From the NCBI GenBank assembly GCA_965224765.1, contig CBDDAC010000029.1:1178001-1242000 (forward strand): a DNA stretch of 64,000 nt, written 5' to 3'. Positions 19,201 through 27,276 of this stretch are shown piece after piece. A program made the position numbers and the translations under genes. The DNA comes from CAZDBA01 sp965224765 (GTDB taxonomy: Bacteria > Planctomycetota > Planctomycetia > Pirellulales > Pirellulaceae). The notes under the pieces are model-generated. The model was not told where the DNA came from and did no database searches. It saw nothing but the letters and a program-made list of their open reading frames with translations. Each line of letters begins with the position of its first letter. Positions within the stretch are counted from its first letter, which is position 1.

Positions 19201-22200
19201 CGAGGAAATCGCGAAACGACACGCAATGACGACCTGAGCAATTCGAGACAACAGTATTTCGAAGATCTGGCCACTATCTACTGGACACGATTTGAAACTC
19301 GGCAAACGGCCAGCGATACCTACACAGATTCAGTCTATGGCCCCAATGGAGCATTCGTTCAACGGGCGCAAGCGATTGCAGACGCTCAGGACGCACTTGC
19401 CGAGCAAAGGCTTGAGGCCCTGCATCGAATTGCTATCTCGGGCCAGGAAAAGATTCATGAATCGGCAATCGCCAATGAGCTGCATGATTTCCACGAAACT
19501 CGAGCTGAAGAGATTGCAGAGCGAGCCGGAACGATTGTGGCGGCAATCCACACTCGCAGCATTGCGATGATCGACACCAACTTATTTGCCCAATACACCG
19601 GTGCCATTATCTACGAAGCCGCAACAAATACCTTGGGAGGTGAGCATACTTTAGTCAGCGACAACATCTACCTGCTAGATCAGGCGGCACGTGATTCGAT
19701 TTCGGACACGGCGGCATCGAACTTCAAAAAGTCGGTTGCTGACGCCAACAAAGGCTATGAATTTGGTTTGGCCCATGCCCGAAGAACTTTAGTCAATGAC
19801 CTAGGTACCGTTGACCTAAACAACGCAACGGACATCAGGGATCTCAATACAGCCCATATTGGCACCTGGGTCAGCAAGCAGAACGAATTGACCGATGCAA
19901 TTCGAGTTGCCGAGGTCGGTTCTGAACAAACTGACGGATTTCAAATTCAAGAATCCAATGCTTGGGCTACATCACGCATTGCAATTGCAACTGCCAACGA
20001 AGCCTACGGAGTTTCCAATGTGGAAATCTCCCGCGCCCTAGCGGTACGAGACTCGGCGATTGGGCGAGCGTTCCAAAGTGACTGGCTCCAGGAAAATCGT
20101 GATCGAATCAAGGCGGCTCATGAAAGCCATATCGCGTCATTGGATGTTGCACTGGCCAGTGCAACCGCTGCCGTAGTCGCTGCTCCAACGGTTGCCAACG
20201 AAAAAGCAAAGGCCCTCGCACAGTATCACCGAGATACAGCAACGGAGCAGTTTGAGCAGTGGAAGAATTGGCGAACCGAAAAAGAGCGTTATGAAGCTGA
20301 GCTTGAGTTATTGACCGGCAACCTTGAAACGGATATCCAAACGGCCAACATTCAGCGAATCAATGACTTGAGGATCTACGCCAACCGGATGGCTCAGGCG
20401 GATGGAACGCTAGTTCCGCTCCCTGAAGAAATCAGTCGCGATTTGGAAATTGAGCGAGCCAAAGCAGTTGCCGATCGCACCGTGGGTCGAGTTGCGGTTC
20501 TGGGTGAGCTATTGCACCAGCGTACTATCGTCCAAGGCAAGCACGATGTTGACATGATGACTTTGGCGACCAATCGCGACAACAATTATGCCAATGCGGA
20601 AGTCGACTATGTTGAGACCGTGGCTACCGCCGTCCATGCCCATGAGTATGGGGGAGATGAGGCTACACTCACTTCCGCTCGAACAACGGCTTCCACCGAC
20701 CGAGAAATGAGCCGCCAATCAATCTTGGACGACTACGAAGTTGACGCAAGCTCTACCAAGAATTCGAACTTCGAATTGCTGGGCCAGAAGCGGACTACGT
20801 TTGTTGCCGATTACACGCAGAAGCAGATTGACTTTACCGTTGCGATGAACGCTATCTACGTGTCCTACGACACCGACTTGAACGCGTTCGAGGCGGCTCT
20901 GGTCGCTCGTTCCAATGCGGCTGGCACGACTTATACTCAAACGGTGACTCAGGCAAGGATTGATTTTGCGACGCTTAGCAAGCAACCGGCCATTACGCAC
21001 CAGACCAACCTGAAAAACATTCGAGTCGCATCAACCGAGATTACCGCCGGTGTAAACGCTGATTATCACATTGCAATCGCCACGATTGACTTGGATGAGG
21101 CGATTGCGGCGTTAGGAACCAGCACAGATGAGGCGTTAGTATTCGCCAAAGACAAAGCATATGCTTACAAGGCATGGCTTACTGCCATGAAAGACAGCTA
21201 TGTCGACTACCAGAAAGCAGCGGTCGCAAGTGCGGGTGATTTGGCGATCGACCTGGAAACGGCTTCTGGAACCCGGGTTATTGACTCAGCAACCGCGCAG
21301 GCCAACTTCGAACGCGATTCACAAGCAGCCAATAATCAGTTGGCAATTGATTTGGACAGCGCAGAAGCAGTTTCAGCAACTCAGTCGACCACCAACTACA
21401 ACGCATTAGATCTGGCTCAAGCCAACGCTGACAAACTGTTGGCAGAAGAACTGATCGCTGCCGAAGTTGCTCGGGACAACACACTCGATGCCATCAAACG
21501 CGACACAAGCCTGACGACTGAAGAAAAAGCGACACAGACTCAAGAAGCCGAAGACGCCTACGATGAGGCGGTCGCCCAAGCGAAGCATGACCGAATCATC
21601 CGCACTGCCGGAGATGGTAGTGAATCAGGACGAGCCATTGCCTGGAATGAATTCCAGAACTCCGAGGCGGACCGAGATAAGGATTATGATTTCTCGGTCG
21701 CAGACGCCAATCACGCCAATGTGACCGCAATTGCTGAAGAGCAATGGACCATGGCGAAAGAGTTGGCCAAGTTTAATGCTGAATATGAGTACCAATTTTG
21801 GATTGCAAAAGGAGAGCAATTAAAGCGAACACTTATTGCTCGTCACGATTTCGATTCCGATCGATTTGAAGAAATCAACAATTTGGGTGGTGCAAATGAG
21901 CTTTACGGCTTGATCCTTCAGAGTATGGTTGAGCATTATTCAAGAACACTCGAAGGTACGGGCGGAACGTTTGGAACAACCACAACTTTGCAGTTGATAG
22001 AAGAGATGGTTGACTCCTATGAGTCGTTTGCAGAATCCGTCTATATCTCAACTCGCAGTTCTCAAGACGCCATCGCTTTGCTTGCAAAATCATCAGCAGA
22101 GGATGTGGCGTTTGCTCGCCAGACCTTCGCCAAACTGATTGCCGAAGCTCGCCATCAATACTGGACGGGAATACCGGCTGATGATGTTCATTCATACTCT

Positions 22201-24720
22201 GCGGGCCGAGCCGCAGAAGAACTGACGTATGATCGTGTGATTGCCAAGGCAAATCTCGATGTGGCCTTGGGGGACATTACTGCGGAACAAAAAGACCAAC
22301 AGATTACCGATGCCAAAGAAGCATTCGAGACCAACACCATTCAGCTGGACGATGTCCTGATTGACAAGATCTCTTTTGGCGAATTAACTCAAACCAACAT
22401 TGTGGTCGATCTGGAACAGGATCTTGCCGACTCCGTTGCCTTGAACATCAGAGGGAAGGACGAAGCGATTGCAGACGCTCGGTACGGGGAAGGTGATTTA
22501 GCAAGAACGATTGCGGAACTGAATCGACAATTAAGTGTTTTGGAAGCCGACTCTCGCTTGGCAACATTCGATTGGTTGGCAACTTCCCCCAACAGTCCGT
22601 TGCTAGGACTTTCCAACTTGCTAAGTTACTCCGGTTCCGTCGATTCACTCAATCCGAATGCGACGATTCTGGCGTGGATACCATTTCTCTATACACAGGC
22701 TGTCGCCGACAAAGCACTTACGGTATCAATTTCTGACGCCGAAAAGGCACGTGATGTTTCAGTTGCCATCGCAGACTTGGGGCTTGCCAACAAAACGGCA
22801 GAGCTTGAATACAAAGAAAAAATTGCCTCCAACAAGGAATGGGCAGACGAAGCGATCGATCAAGCATGGAACAAATACACAAGCGGTGAAGCCGCTTCTT
22901 CCGCCAGCCTCCCCAGTGAGTTTGCCAGATTTGACGAAAGCGTTCTGGACCTGTCCAAAGTAGATTTAAACCTCGATGAAGCGATCACCAGTTGGTCTGT
23001 GTTTGAGACTCGATGGTTGAGAACACGTAGTGGCTCGACCTGGTATGAGGGAACAGAGACTTCAAATTGGCGTGGTGGTGATCCTCGCGTTAGCACCAAT
23101 GACAATCTGGACCATTTCGCCAATCGGGCAAATTGGTACGGAGAAATCGATGGATTTAGTGATGATGAATACATCGCCCAGGTCAACGCTTCAGCATATA
23201 TCGCTGACAAAATCAGCAATCTCAATTGGACAGCCTTTGATGAGTGGATTACCGATGCCGCAGGCTATGGTCAAGTTCAACTACAATCAGGCATCAGCGT
23301 TTTCCAAACTTATGCATTTAGCAATGGAAGCTCAGTTTCAGCTGCCAACTCCTCAGTAGAGGCGAAGCTGCTCTCGATATTTGATGCATCAATTTCTGAT
23401 GCTGATCGGGAGATACTACGGCAAGCATTTTTCAGCGAAGTGCCGTCTGAGTTCTTGCACGGCATGCTTAAGTACGCAGCAGCAAACGGTGAAGCCGAAA
23501 ATCCAAACCTACTACTCTTTGCTCAGACGCATACGATTGAGTGGTGGCAAGCTATGATTGCCGAAGCACATCAACAATTAGCTTCTGATGGCAAAACACA
23601 GGAGTTTCAAAGTCTGCTAAAAAAAGGACTTAGTGGCTTGAGGTCGATTTCCGATTCTGAAATGAAGCGGTTCATTAAGGACCAAAGTCAACTTGGTTCC
23701 GATGCTCTCGTATTTAACCGCGTGCAAGATGGGTTAATTGCCATTCGCGCCGGCGACAAATGGTTTGTTTTTTACAGTAAGGAAACACAGCACTTGGATC
23801 CAAATTGGAACGGTTTCGGAATGGGACCAGGAGCTCGGCCAGGAACGATAACTACAGTAAGTTGGTCTCTTGTAAAAACCTACCCTTCTGACACTCTCAT
23901 CTCTACAATAGCTGAAGACAAAAAGGGAATTGACGACCAAGCATTCTGGGAATCAATGGCTGGAAGCCTTGAATTTACACTTCATTTGGTTCCTTTGGGA
24001 TCGGCTGCTGACAAAGTGTTCGGTGAATCAACCGATTCATGGGGCTATGTTGCCTTTATTACAGTCGGTGATGTTCTGCTTGTCGGTGGATTTCTGTCAC
24101 GAGGCACAAAGGTCGCCAAAATAGTCAATTCCGCCAGCATCGTCGAAAACGGTATTGGTGCTGGCCTTGCTGCGAACGCACTATATAATGAAGAAGGAAA
24201 CCAAGCCGCGCACGCGGGCGACTTCATGCTTCGTTTGATTGCGATGGGCGCTGGAGTCAAGTTTTCAAAACTCGATGATCTGGCACTAACCTCAAAAAGT
24301 GGAGCCTGGGATGACCTGCCATTGCGATCCAATAGCTACGGAGCAGCAGAGCAAGCAGCAGGCTCATTTGTTGGCCAACGACTTGCGGCTTCGAGCGACA
24401 TTCCGGATGGTCTCTACAAATTTGTTGTAGATGTTGATGGAAAGGTTTGGTTGGCTCGTAGTGCGGACGACGTGCCTCACAGTGCTTTGATCCCAAGTGG
24501 ACAGCAGGTACGCGGGGCGGGTTACGTATTCATCAAAAATGGACGAGCAAACGTAAATGGGCGTTCAGGCCATTTCATGGCTGAGCAACCTGTTATGCCC
24601 AATCAAGTAACGCTTTACGACAAAGCGATACGAGATACATTTTCTCAACATGGAATCACTGTCATCGACAACCATGTTGGGCTTGGAGGTGGTCTTATTA
24701 GGCCGCCAGGAGATAAGTAA
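13273..24720 (+). CDS. Giant surface protein, likely polymorphic toxin, 3815 aa
   Basis: Start ATG 13273 (MKLLPRFWKK); an upstream TTG is less likely. Residues 39-46 read LEPRKLLA, the planctomycete N-terminal LEPR-xLL motif found on exported giant proteins. Residues about 60-1240 are repeated Ig-like/Cna-B-like beta domains with recurrent GRFVYSLDSL-type strands. Residues about 1240-3240 form a huge Ala/Asp/Gln-rich helical, coiled-coil-like region. Near 3600-3660 are hydrophobic glycine-rich segments (GDVLLVGGFL, GIGAGLAANALY), as in pre-toxin regions. The last ~120 residues contain HSALIPSGQQVRGAGY and GRSGHFMAEQP, a compact domain of the HSS/AG/SGHY type. The next gene overlaps by one base, as toxin and immunity genes do. 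Toxin function is inferred from this architecture. Confidence 0.75.
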   Translation: MKLLPRFWKKTLASLGLKWVTPTKKKRRKNSQALEFGPLEPRKLLARGYTPPPLPDPDPTPPPVVVSGPETTEEDPSLVSDQIPDVRVANIDLVDPGTIVDGDLAYASPVLTGTVEGDFTTYPRLLIQFDLEATGADVIGGLFSSDASVIIENPSLDASFEIDPANPANPGNSNSFQSTPGWKNIAYRVVPIDETGQVLVDSEDRMLASAWESIGFQLIDPAEGPARVVDIALANDTDDPTDQQTQDPRIEVVVHGEFLASHSYRLEFEYSHDGQTHTDHVDVPEIGTVNYNPLDNNSDLAYDEVTVALDYRLMSSTDGGTTWTQVSSDQFSFGNLPILEASIGELNEVLESPYRGGDRLVSGFLIDTVQDTNVPYLVDLEVGIPDENGVVTFHEEGETAVRFDETEERFEYTHIVIEADSVVQVRARVKQWILGEYKYSPWVVTSVQEPQPFDLASVNLEEEPEREGTDVRGPGLAPKIIGLLEGAPTVEALEDNSETEDPLDYRELSNVRIEVYYRETAPDENSVANDSVQTDAFGHFEIRPDELSLGTNQAWIRSVLELGNGKTFYGEAQSVSIEVESVELPSLSIELLDSEAVEHTDETTGETYWSTSDPRISGTLTSTDTSLHTYQVAVEYAYDTPDVDSDVTLRSYADYEDKTSYYPILAGHEGVTIKVRARIAFFHVQLGEEIYSDWTEISIQLDATAHEASTISDLSVLGSRETNASDQAVIHGDSARIAGTVDFPDDSPTAVTVQFRNSATGAVLGQTTTSSSGRFVYSLDSLSVGTQSIDVVVLDWNYQTATVEAGPATNLTFEVQAQQPVVVDEFELHSDTGASSSDGATSNPTLIGKLSGEGRIAGVQVALTRNDGQEVIVTTDSSGRFIYRGEDFIAGQTYTYQARRATWDAVLGSYTYGTPSANDVTFQYAAQSGSRATIGAVGLTDSSDDNVDSTTGQVKDLALRGRINTEGRLDGVVVEVDFNGDGVVDDLVRTDGYGEFVFRPGSLNAGSVTPQVRVNETSYDSGSWIALPTYDFQPVVQSGPVVATFSQSAGDSPRVTGTISGDFSNVVVDILINHEGQDIVVAQVDVDEQGNFEYLVAAPQVGEALQFKARARVASSGRWSYGEQLSTIFNYQPTTYIDQINLKTDTVTGGTGSVTDGVSDDATLLIQVAGAGSATTVALEIQRDGGEVETVDVPVTAGLGEYTQDELGLGYHSVRVRVAGSDDTPWQQINFIFESDSTRVDSLTLAQELTSLDTNWQTAEYESSTSNDEDFDFQLTQAQETRDTDVEAANETLKQQKLIAEAVYEAAMTATRQDFEANVPESLRRFELDPFTWPDDPTKIPFEIPESEKPYEIPLDGPSFQLTKDRLYNQDIQDATRQFRRQEKILQDNLKADLAEAKTDWEADLATLKTTRNADLQTANQEYQTNRKSINQDTSAFATIQETLQTADDEYEDALREHESQYEQTITNLDAGYTAALLNLQAEEQAQLPTPRTGSWTVIKPILEQFSENFKTLHNEYHKLRSEAMWEWKTQDAEALSVLEKAQSTAQADTSRLLRQLQHDKLVAERGHWLTYKTEVARIHKDYTKDVATRTKDYRLEVAVDQRGFQFSVVIATHVRDNATANARLHAVERWDAGLNTDWSAYQLKLAQSQNTYQIGVNHENRVAAIELASKEYSISTLNSKLRGLAVTGGGLGFSSQAEFAETLAVELAQASHDLKVDASAARNQRDQELATVWQERRDAWSDAEHEFKVADATADRDLYQKNLRTEAEFKTQLVHPSYYGRTWYYTQYALIASPQGFAHRMHSPTELNQILVDLNLEKENHKREFYTEVANAQKTYDEATIDADKAWRNNSSKTYRDALTLEATSESEISGWYSVRDSWKTAVQNARGKFTQDLTANSGYLSVWLAKTSAQAEVAASGVNDTWKTNVLKELVGEQPAAGSSITLGGKWLRDLNALSEFRQDVIEDAILAGEISEARGNRETTRNDDLSNSRQQYFEDLATIYWTRFETRQTASDTYTDSVYGPNGAFVQRAQAIADAQDALAEQRLEALHRIAISGQEKIHESAIANELHDFHETRAEEIAERAGTIVAAIHTRSIAMIDTNLFAQYTGAIIYEAATNTLGGEHTLVSDNIYLLDQAARDSISDTAASNFKKSVADANKGYEFGLAHARRTLVNDLGTVDLNNATDIRDLNTAHIGTWVSKQNELTDAIRVAEVGSEQTDGFQIQESNAWATSRIAIATANEAYGVSNVEISRALAVRDSAIGRAFQSDWLQENRDRIKAAHESHIASLDVALASATAAVVAAPTVANEKAKALAQYHRDTATEQFEQWKNWRTEKERYEAELELLTGNLETDIQTANIQRINDLRIYANRMAQADGTLVPLPEEISRDLEIERAKAVADRTVGRVAVLGELLHQRTIVQGKHDVDMMTLATNRDNNYANAEVDYVETVATAVHAHEYGGDEATLTSARTTASTDREMSRQSILDDYEVDASSTKNSNFELLGQKRTTFVADYTQKQIDFTVAMNAIYVSYDTDLNAFEAALVARSNAAGTTYTQTVTQARIDFATLSKQPAITHQTNLKNIRVASTEITAGVNADYHIAIATIDLDEAIAALGTSTDEALVFAKDKAYAYKAWLTAMKDSYVDYQKAAVASAGDLAIDLETASGTRVIDSATAQANFERDSQAANNQLAIDLDSAEAVSATQSTTNYNALDLAQANADKLLAEELIAAEVARDNTLDAIKRDTSLTTEEKATQTQEAEDAYDEAVAQAKHDRIIRTAGDGSESGRAIAWNEFQNSEADRDKDYDFSVADANHANVTAIAEEQWTMAKELAKFNAEYEYQFWIAKGEQLKRTLIARHDFDSDRFEEINNLGGANELYGLILQSMVEHYSRTLEGTGGTFGTTTTLQLIEEMVDSYESFAESVYISTRSSQDAIALLAKSSAEDVAFARQTFAKLIAEARHQYWTGIPADDVHSYSAGRAAEELTYDRVIAKANLDVALGDITAEQKDQQITDAKEAFETNTIQLDDVLIDKISFGELTQTNIVVDLEQDLADSVALNIRGKDEAIADARYGEGDLARTIAELNRQLSVLEADSRLATFDWLATSPNSPLLGLSNLLSYSGSVDSLNPNATILAWIPFLYTQAVADKALTVSISDAEKARDVSVAIADLGLANKTAELEYKEKIASNKEWADEAIDQAWNKYTSGEAASSASLPSEFARFDESVLDLSKVDLNLDEAITSWSVFETRWLRTRSGSTWYEGTETSNWRGGDPRVSTNDNLDHFANRANWYGEIDGFSDDEYIAQVNASAYIADKISNLNWTAFDEWITDAAGYGQVQLQSGISVFQTYAFSNGSSVSAANSSVEAKLLSIFDASISDADREILRQAFFSEVPSEFLHGMLKYAAANGEAENPNLLLFAQTHTIEWWQAMIAEAHQQLASDGKTQEFQSLLKKGLSGLRSISDSEMKRFIKDQSQLGSDALVFNRVQDGLIAIRAGDKWFVFYSKETQHLDPNWNGFGMGPGARPGTITTVSWSLVKTYPSDTLISTIAEDKKGIDDQAFWESMAGSLEFTLHLVPLGSAADKVFGESTDSWGYVAFITVGDVLLVGGFLSRGTKVAKIVNSASIVENGIGAGLAANALYNEEGNQAAHAGDFMLRLIAMGAGVKFSKLDDLALTSKSGAWDDLPLRSNSYGAAEQAAGSFVGQRLAASSDIPDGLYKFVVDVDGKVWLARSADDVPHSALIPSGQQVRGAGYVFIKNGRANVNGRSGHFMAEQPVMPNQVTLYDKAIRDTFSQHGITVIDNHVGLGGGLIRPPGDK

Positions 24721-25238
24721 TGAACGAGAACTTGAAACTACGGATGCAATCTTGCTCGATAGTGAATGGATATGATGGATTGGATTTGTTAATTGACTTT
24801 GCCAAGCAGAACCCTGCTGATGCGAGCCAAATCGTTTGGGATGTATTGACGAATCGGGGGGATCCAGGCAAAGACGATTATGCACTTTGCGAGGAGCTAG
24901 TGAACTTGCTTGGAGCTGCCATGCCAAGAGCTAAATTCGAAAGCCGTGTTGCTGACTACTGGGAGCAAGGGAATCAAGAAATTCGCAGAAACTTACTGAG
25001 CGGCGTAGCGACTGGAGCCTTTTCAATCCAGTTCATCCGTTCTCTTTTTTTTGCTCCTGGAAGTGACACTGCAATACGACATATGATCGTTGCTGCGTTG
25101 GCTTCTTCTCGATTCAAGGAGTGTCGTGATTTAATTGCAGAGTTGGCTCAAAATATCGGAGAATATCTTGACGATCCAAACAAACAAGAAGTCCTCAAGT
25201 CCTTTCAGACAGACTTGCACGACGCACTTGCAACGTAG
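24720..25238 (+). CDS. Candidate immunity protein, 172 aa
   Basis: The ATG at 24720 shares its first base with the giant gene's stop (TAATG), so the two are translationally coupled. The protein is small, soluble and all-helical, with HEAT-like helix pairs (DGLDLLIDFAKQN, then ALCEELVNLLGAA, then RHMIVAALASSRF). Many immunity proteins of polymorphic toxins have this form. No enzyme motif is present. It would bind the C-terminal domain of the neighbouring protein and protect the producer. Position and size support this; the pairing itself is inference. Confidence 0.55.
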   Translation: MNENLKLRMQSCSIVNGYDGLDLLIDFAKQNPADASQIVWDVLTNRGDPGKDDYALCEELVNLLGAAMPRAKFESRVADYWEQGNQEIRRNLLSGVATGAFSIQFIRSLFFAPGSDTAIRHMIVAALASSRFKECRDLIAELAQNIGEYLDDPNKQEVLKSFQTDLHDALAT

Positions 25239-25479
25239 TTTGAGCTTCCCCAAGTTCCTCTCCCCCAACCCAAATAGATTGAAGATTAAGGACATTGGGA
25301 CAGTTCGGGTTCAACAACTACTAATTTTCAGGTTCCAGTGACAATGGAGATGCCGTTTGACTAGCATGTCGAAAGCGTTGAGGGTTTCAATTGAGCAGTC
25401 AAAATTCGAAAAAGCAATGCTGATTACGCCCTAATGCAACACAAAAATGCTAGGTTCAAACATCTAGCTGCTTTCCTTT

Positions 25480-26754
25480 TCACGGTTGAAAAACACTTTG
25501 AATTGCTTGACGTTGTTTGTTTGGAAACAGATGCCGATAACGCCGTACCATATCATCTGTTTGATGCCCGACCCATTCATTGATAATCCGTTGCTCAACA
25601 CCCGCTGACGCACAGTTGCTACAAAACGAATGACGTAGAGTGTGCCAGCCATGCAGGACCTCCCATTTGTCGCCAGCGAGCGTACGTTCAAAATGGTCAT
25701 GCATCTCGTCGGGAGTGAGCTGGCTGCCGATTTCACGTTCTTTTTTTGAGAAACAGACATATTCGGGCATGCAAAACGTCATCTGACCGCCTGGGTGTTT
25801 TTTCAACCAATCTGCCAAAACCTGTTTCAGGAATGGAGACATCGGAACACGTCGGGTCGATTCCATGCCGCGTACCCGTTTGAGTTCACGAATTGTGATC
25901 ATCTCTGATTCGAAGTCGATATCCGAAACTTGAGACCGTGCAACCTCGCTTCGGCGGGCACCCGTATGGGCGGCAAAGGCAAATGCTGGATAGATGAAGT
26001 CATGACGAGCGTGCTGCTTAACATGCTCCAGCAGTTCAGCGATCTGAGAAATGTCAAGGAAAAGGCATTCCCACAATTCGGCGACCTGATCTTCCGACAA
26101 ACCGCCACGATTTATTTTTCTTTCGATCTCTTCCCAAGTTTGAAATGGCGGTTTCTGTTTGCCTTTGGGATAACGAATTTCTTTCTTTTCCGGTGCGGCT
26201 TTCAAGTAACCGTTGCTCACAGCCCATCTGAAGATGGTCGACAGGGTCGTGACCTCCTTGCGGATCGTGACCGGCTTTATCGGACCTCTTCTTCCTGGCT
26301 CTTTTGAACGTTTGTCGACGTACTTCTGGATATCTCCAGTGCCGAAGGTCGCTACACTTGTACGTTTGCCGATTAATCGCTCCAAGTTATTTCGGTGAGT
26401 CTGAAGCATACTAAAGCTGTTTTCTTCAATTGACTCCTTGAGAAACGCGTCAAAATACATTTTGAACAACCGCTCAATCGAGAGACCTTTGGCAACTCGC
26501 TTTTTTCTGTCCTTCCCGTTGTTTTTTTCGGCCTGCTCATCTTTCACTTTCCCAATGAGGAAAAAATCAAAGATGTCGCAGTCGTCTGGTACTTGGAGCA
26601 GACCCAGTGAAACCAACTCCTGGTTTCGTTCAATCTGTCCCTTGGCGAGACTCGCTTTTTGTTCGTTAGCTGTCTTCAACGAACGTGAAATCTGCTTGCC
26701 CCTGAATCGAAATTTGAGCCTAAACTTGCCGTTACGATTTTCCAAAAATGCCAT
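25480..26754 (-). CDS. Tyrosine recombinase / integrase, 424 aa
   Basis: This site-specific recombinase has a SAM-like core-binding region (residues about 85-200, including VATFGTGDIQKYVDKRSKEPG) and a C-terminal catalytic domain. Catalytic residues: Arg in HTGARRSEVA, His-x-x-Arg in WHTLRHSFCSNCAS, His in EWVGHQTDD and the nucleophile Tyr in VRRYRHLFP. The start MAFLENRNGK and the Arg/Lys-rich N-terminus match arm-type DNA-binding domains. It lies 156 bases from a tRNA-Leu-like attachment site, so the most likely job is integration into tRNA-Leu. No frameshift is seen. Confidence 0.92.
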   Translation of the reverse strand: MAFLENRNGKFRLKFRFRGKQISRSLKTANEQKASLAKGQIERNQELVSLGLLQVPDDCDIFDFFLIGKVKDEQAEKNNGKDRKKRVAKGLSIERLFKMYFDAFLKESIEENSFSMLQTHRNNLERLIGKRTSVATFGTGDIQKYVDKRSKEPGRRGPIKPVTIRKEVTTLSTIFRWAVSNGYLKAAPEKKEIRYPKGKQKPPFQTWEEIERKINRGGLSEDQVAELWECLFLDISQIAELLEHVKQHARHDFIYPAFAFAAHTGARRSEVARSQVSDIDFESEMITIRELKRVRGMESTRRVPMSPFLKQVLADWLKKHPGGQMTFCMPEYVCFSKKEREIGSQLTPDEMHDHFERTLAGDKWEVLHGWHTLRHSFCSNCASAGVEQRIINEWVGHQTDDMVRRYRHLFPNKQRQAIQSVFQP

Positions 26755-26910
26755 GCTGAATTCTTCCCTTTGGTCTGGGCGAAGAACAGCGATACAAAGC
26801 CAACGTTAACACAATGATGTTCCCAATATGTTCCCATTTGCAAATCTGGCGATTCAGAAACGAAAAAAGGACTCACAACAAATCGTCGTAAGTCCTTATG
26901 TCGCAATGAG

Positions 26911-26972
26911 TGCGGATGAGAGGACTTGAACCTCCACGCCCTTGCGGGCACTAGAACCTGAAGCTGGTTCTA
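26911..26972 (-). other. Attachment site: 3' part of a tRNA-Leu gene with an inverted core
   Basis: Bases 26911-26964, read on the minus strand, match the 3' half of a bacterial tRNA-Leu: the anticodon loop region TTCAGGT, variable-arm CCCGCAAGGGCG, GGTTCAAGTCC (T loop) and CATCCGCA. The tRNA 5' half is absent beyond 26965, so it is not a functional tRNA. The edge forms an inverted repeat, AGAACC and GGTTCT (26954-26972) around 7 bases, the layout of tyrosine-recombinase core sites with a 7-bp crossover. Confidence 0.7.
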
Positions 26973-27276
26973 CACCCTTTTCTTACATTGCAACTATGTT
27001 GGTTTTGGGCTGCTAACCCTTCCTTTTCAAAGGAATAAAATATGTTCAAGCTGATTTTACGCTTGGTTTGTGTTTGAGACAAGTTGCCAATTTTGTCCCC
27101 AAATTGTCCCCAAAAATTGAAGCGTGTTCCTGCAATCCTTGTCACGCATTTTCTTTGTTGACGCCCATTCTTAAGTCGCGGCGCAAATCGCCGGATTCCT
27201 GACAGCGTCTCCGTATTATGGGGCAAGCTGGCAAATCGATTGCCAGAACTCTTCATGATTTTTATTGAGGGAAAAA
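26973..27276. other. Non-coding stretch between attachment site and cysteine dioxygenase
   Basis: About 300 bases without a supported gene. It contains a close direct repeat, TTGTCCCCAAA/TTGTCCCCAAA, at about 27092-27116. A similar TGTTCCCA pair lies near 26818-26836 on the other side of the site. These could be arm-type integrase binding sites. Confidence 0.35.

Noticed and set aside
13242..24927. Many opposite-strand frames over the giant gene
   Set aside because: They are shadows of a strongly biased coding strand.
26911..26972. A complete tRNA-Leu gene
   Set aside because: The 5' half (acceptor 5' strand and D arm) is absent; the sequence beyond the anticodon loop is unrelated.
27070..27180. 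Plus-strand peptide NFVPKLSPKI, a possible integrase tail
   Set aside because: Too short and without any other integrase sequence; the direct repeat TTGTCCCC alone explains it.
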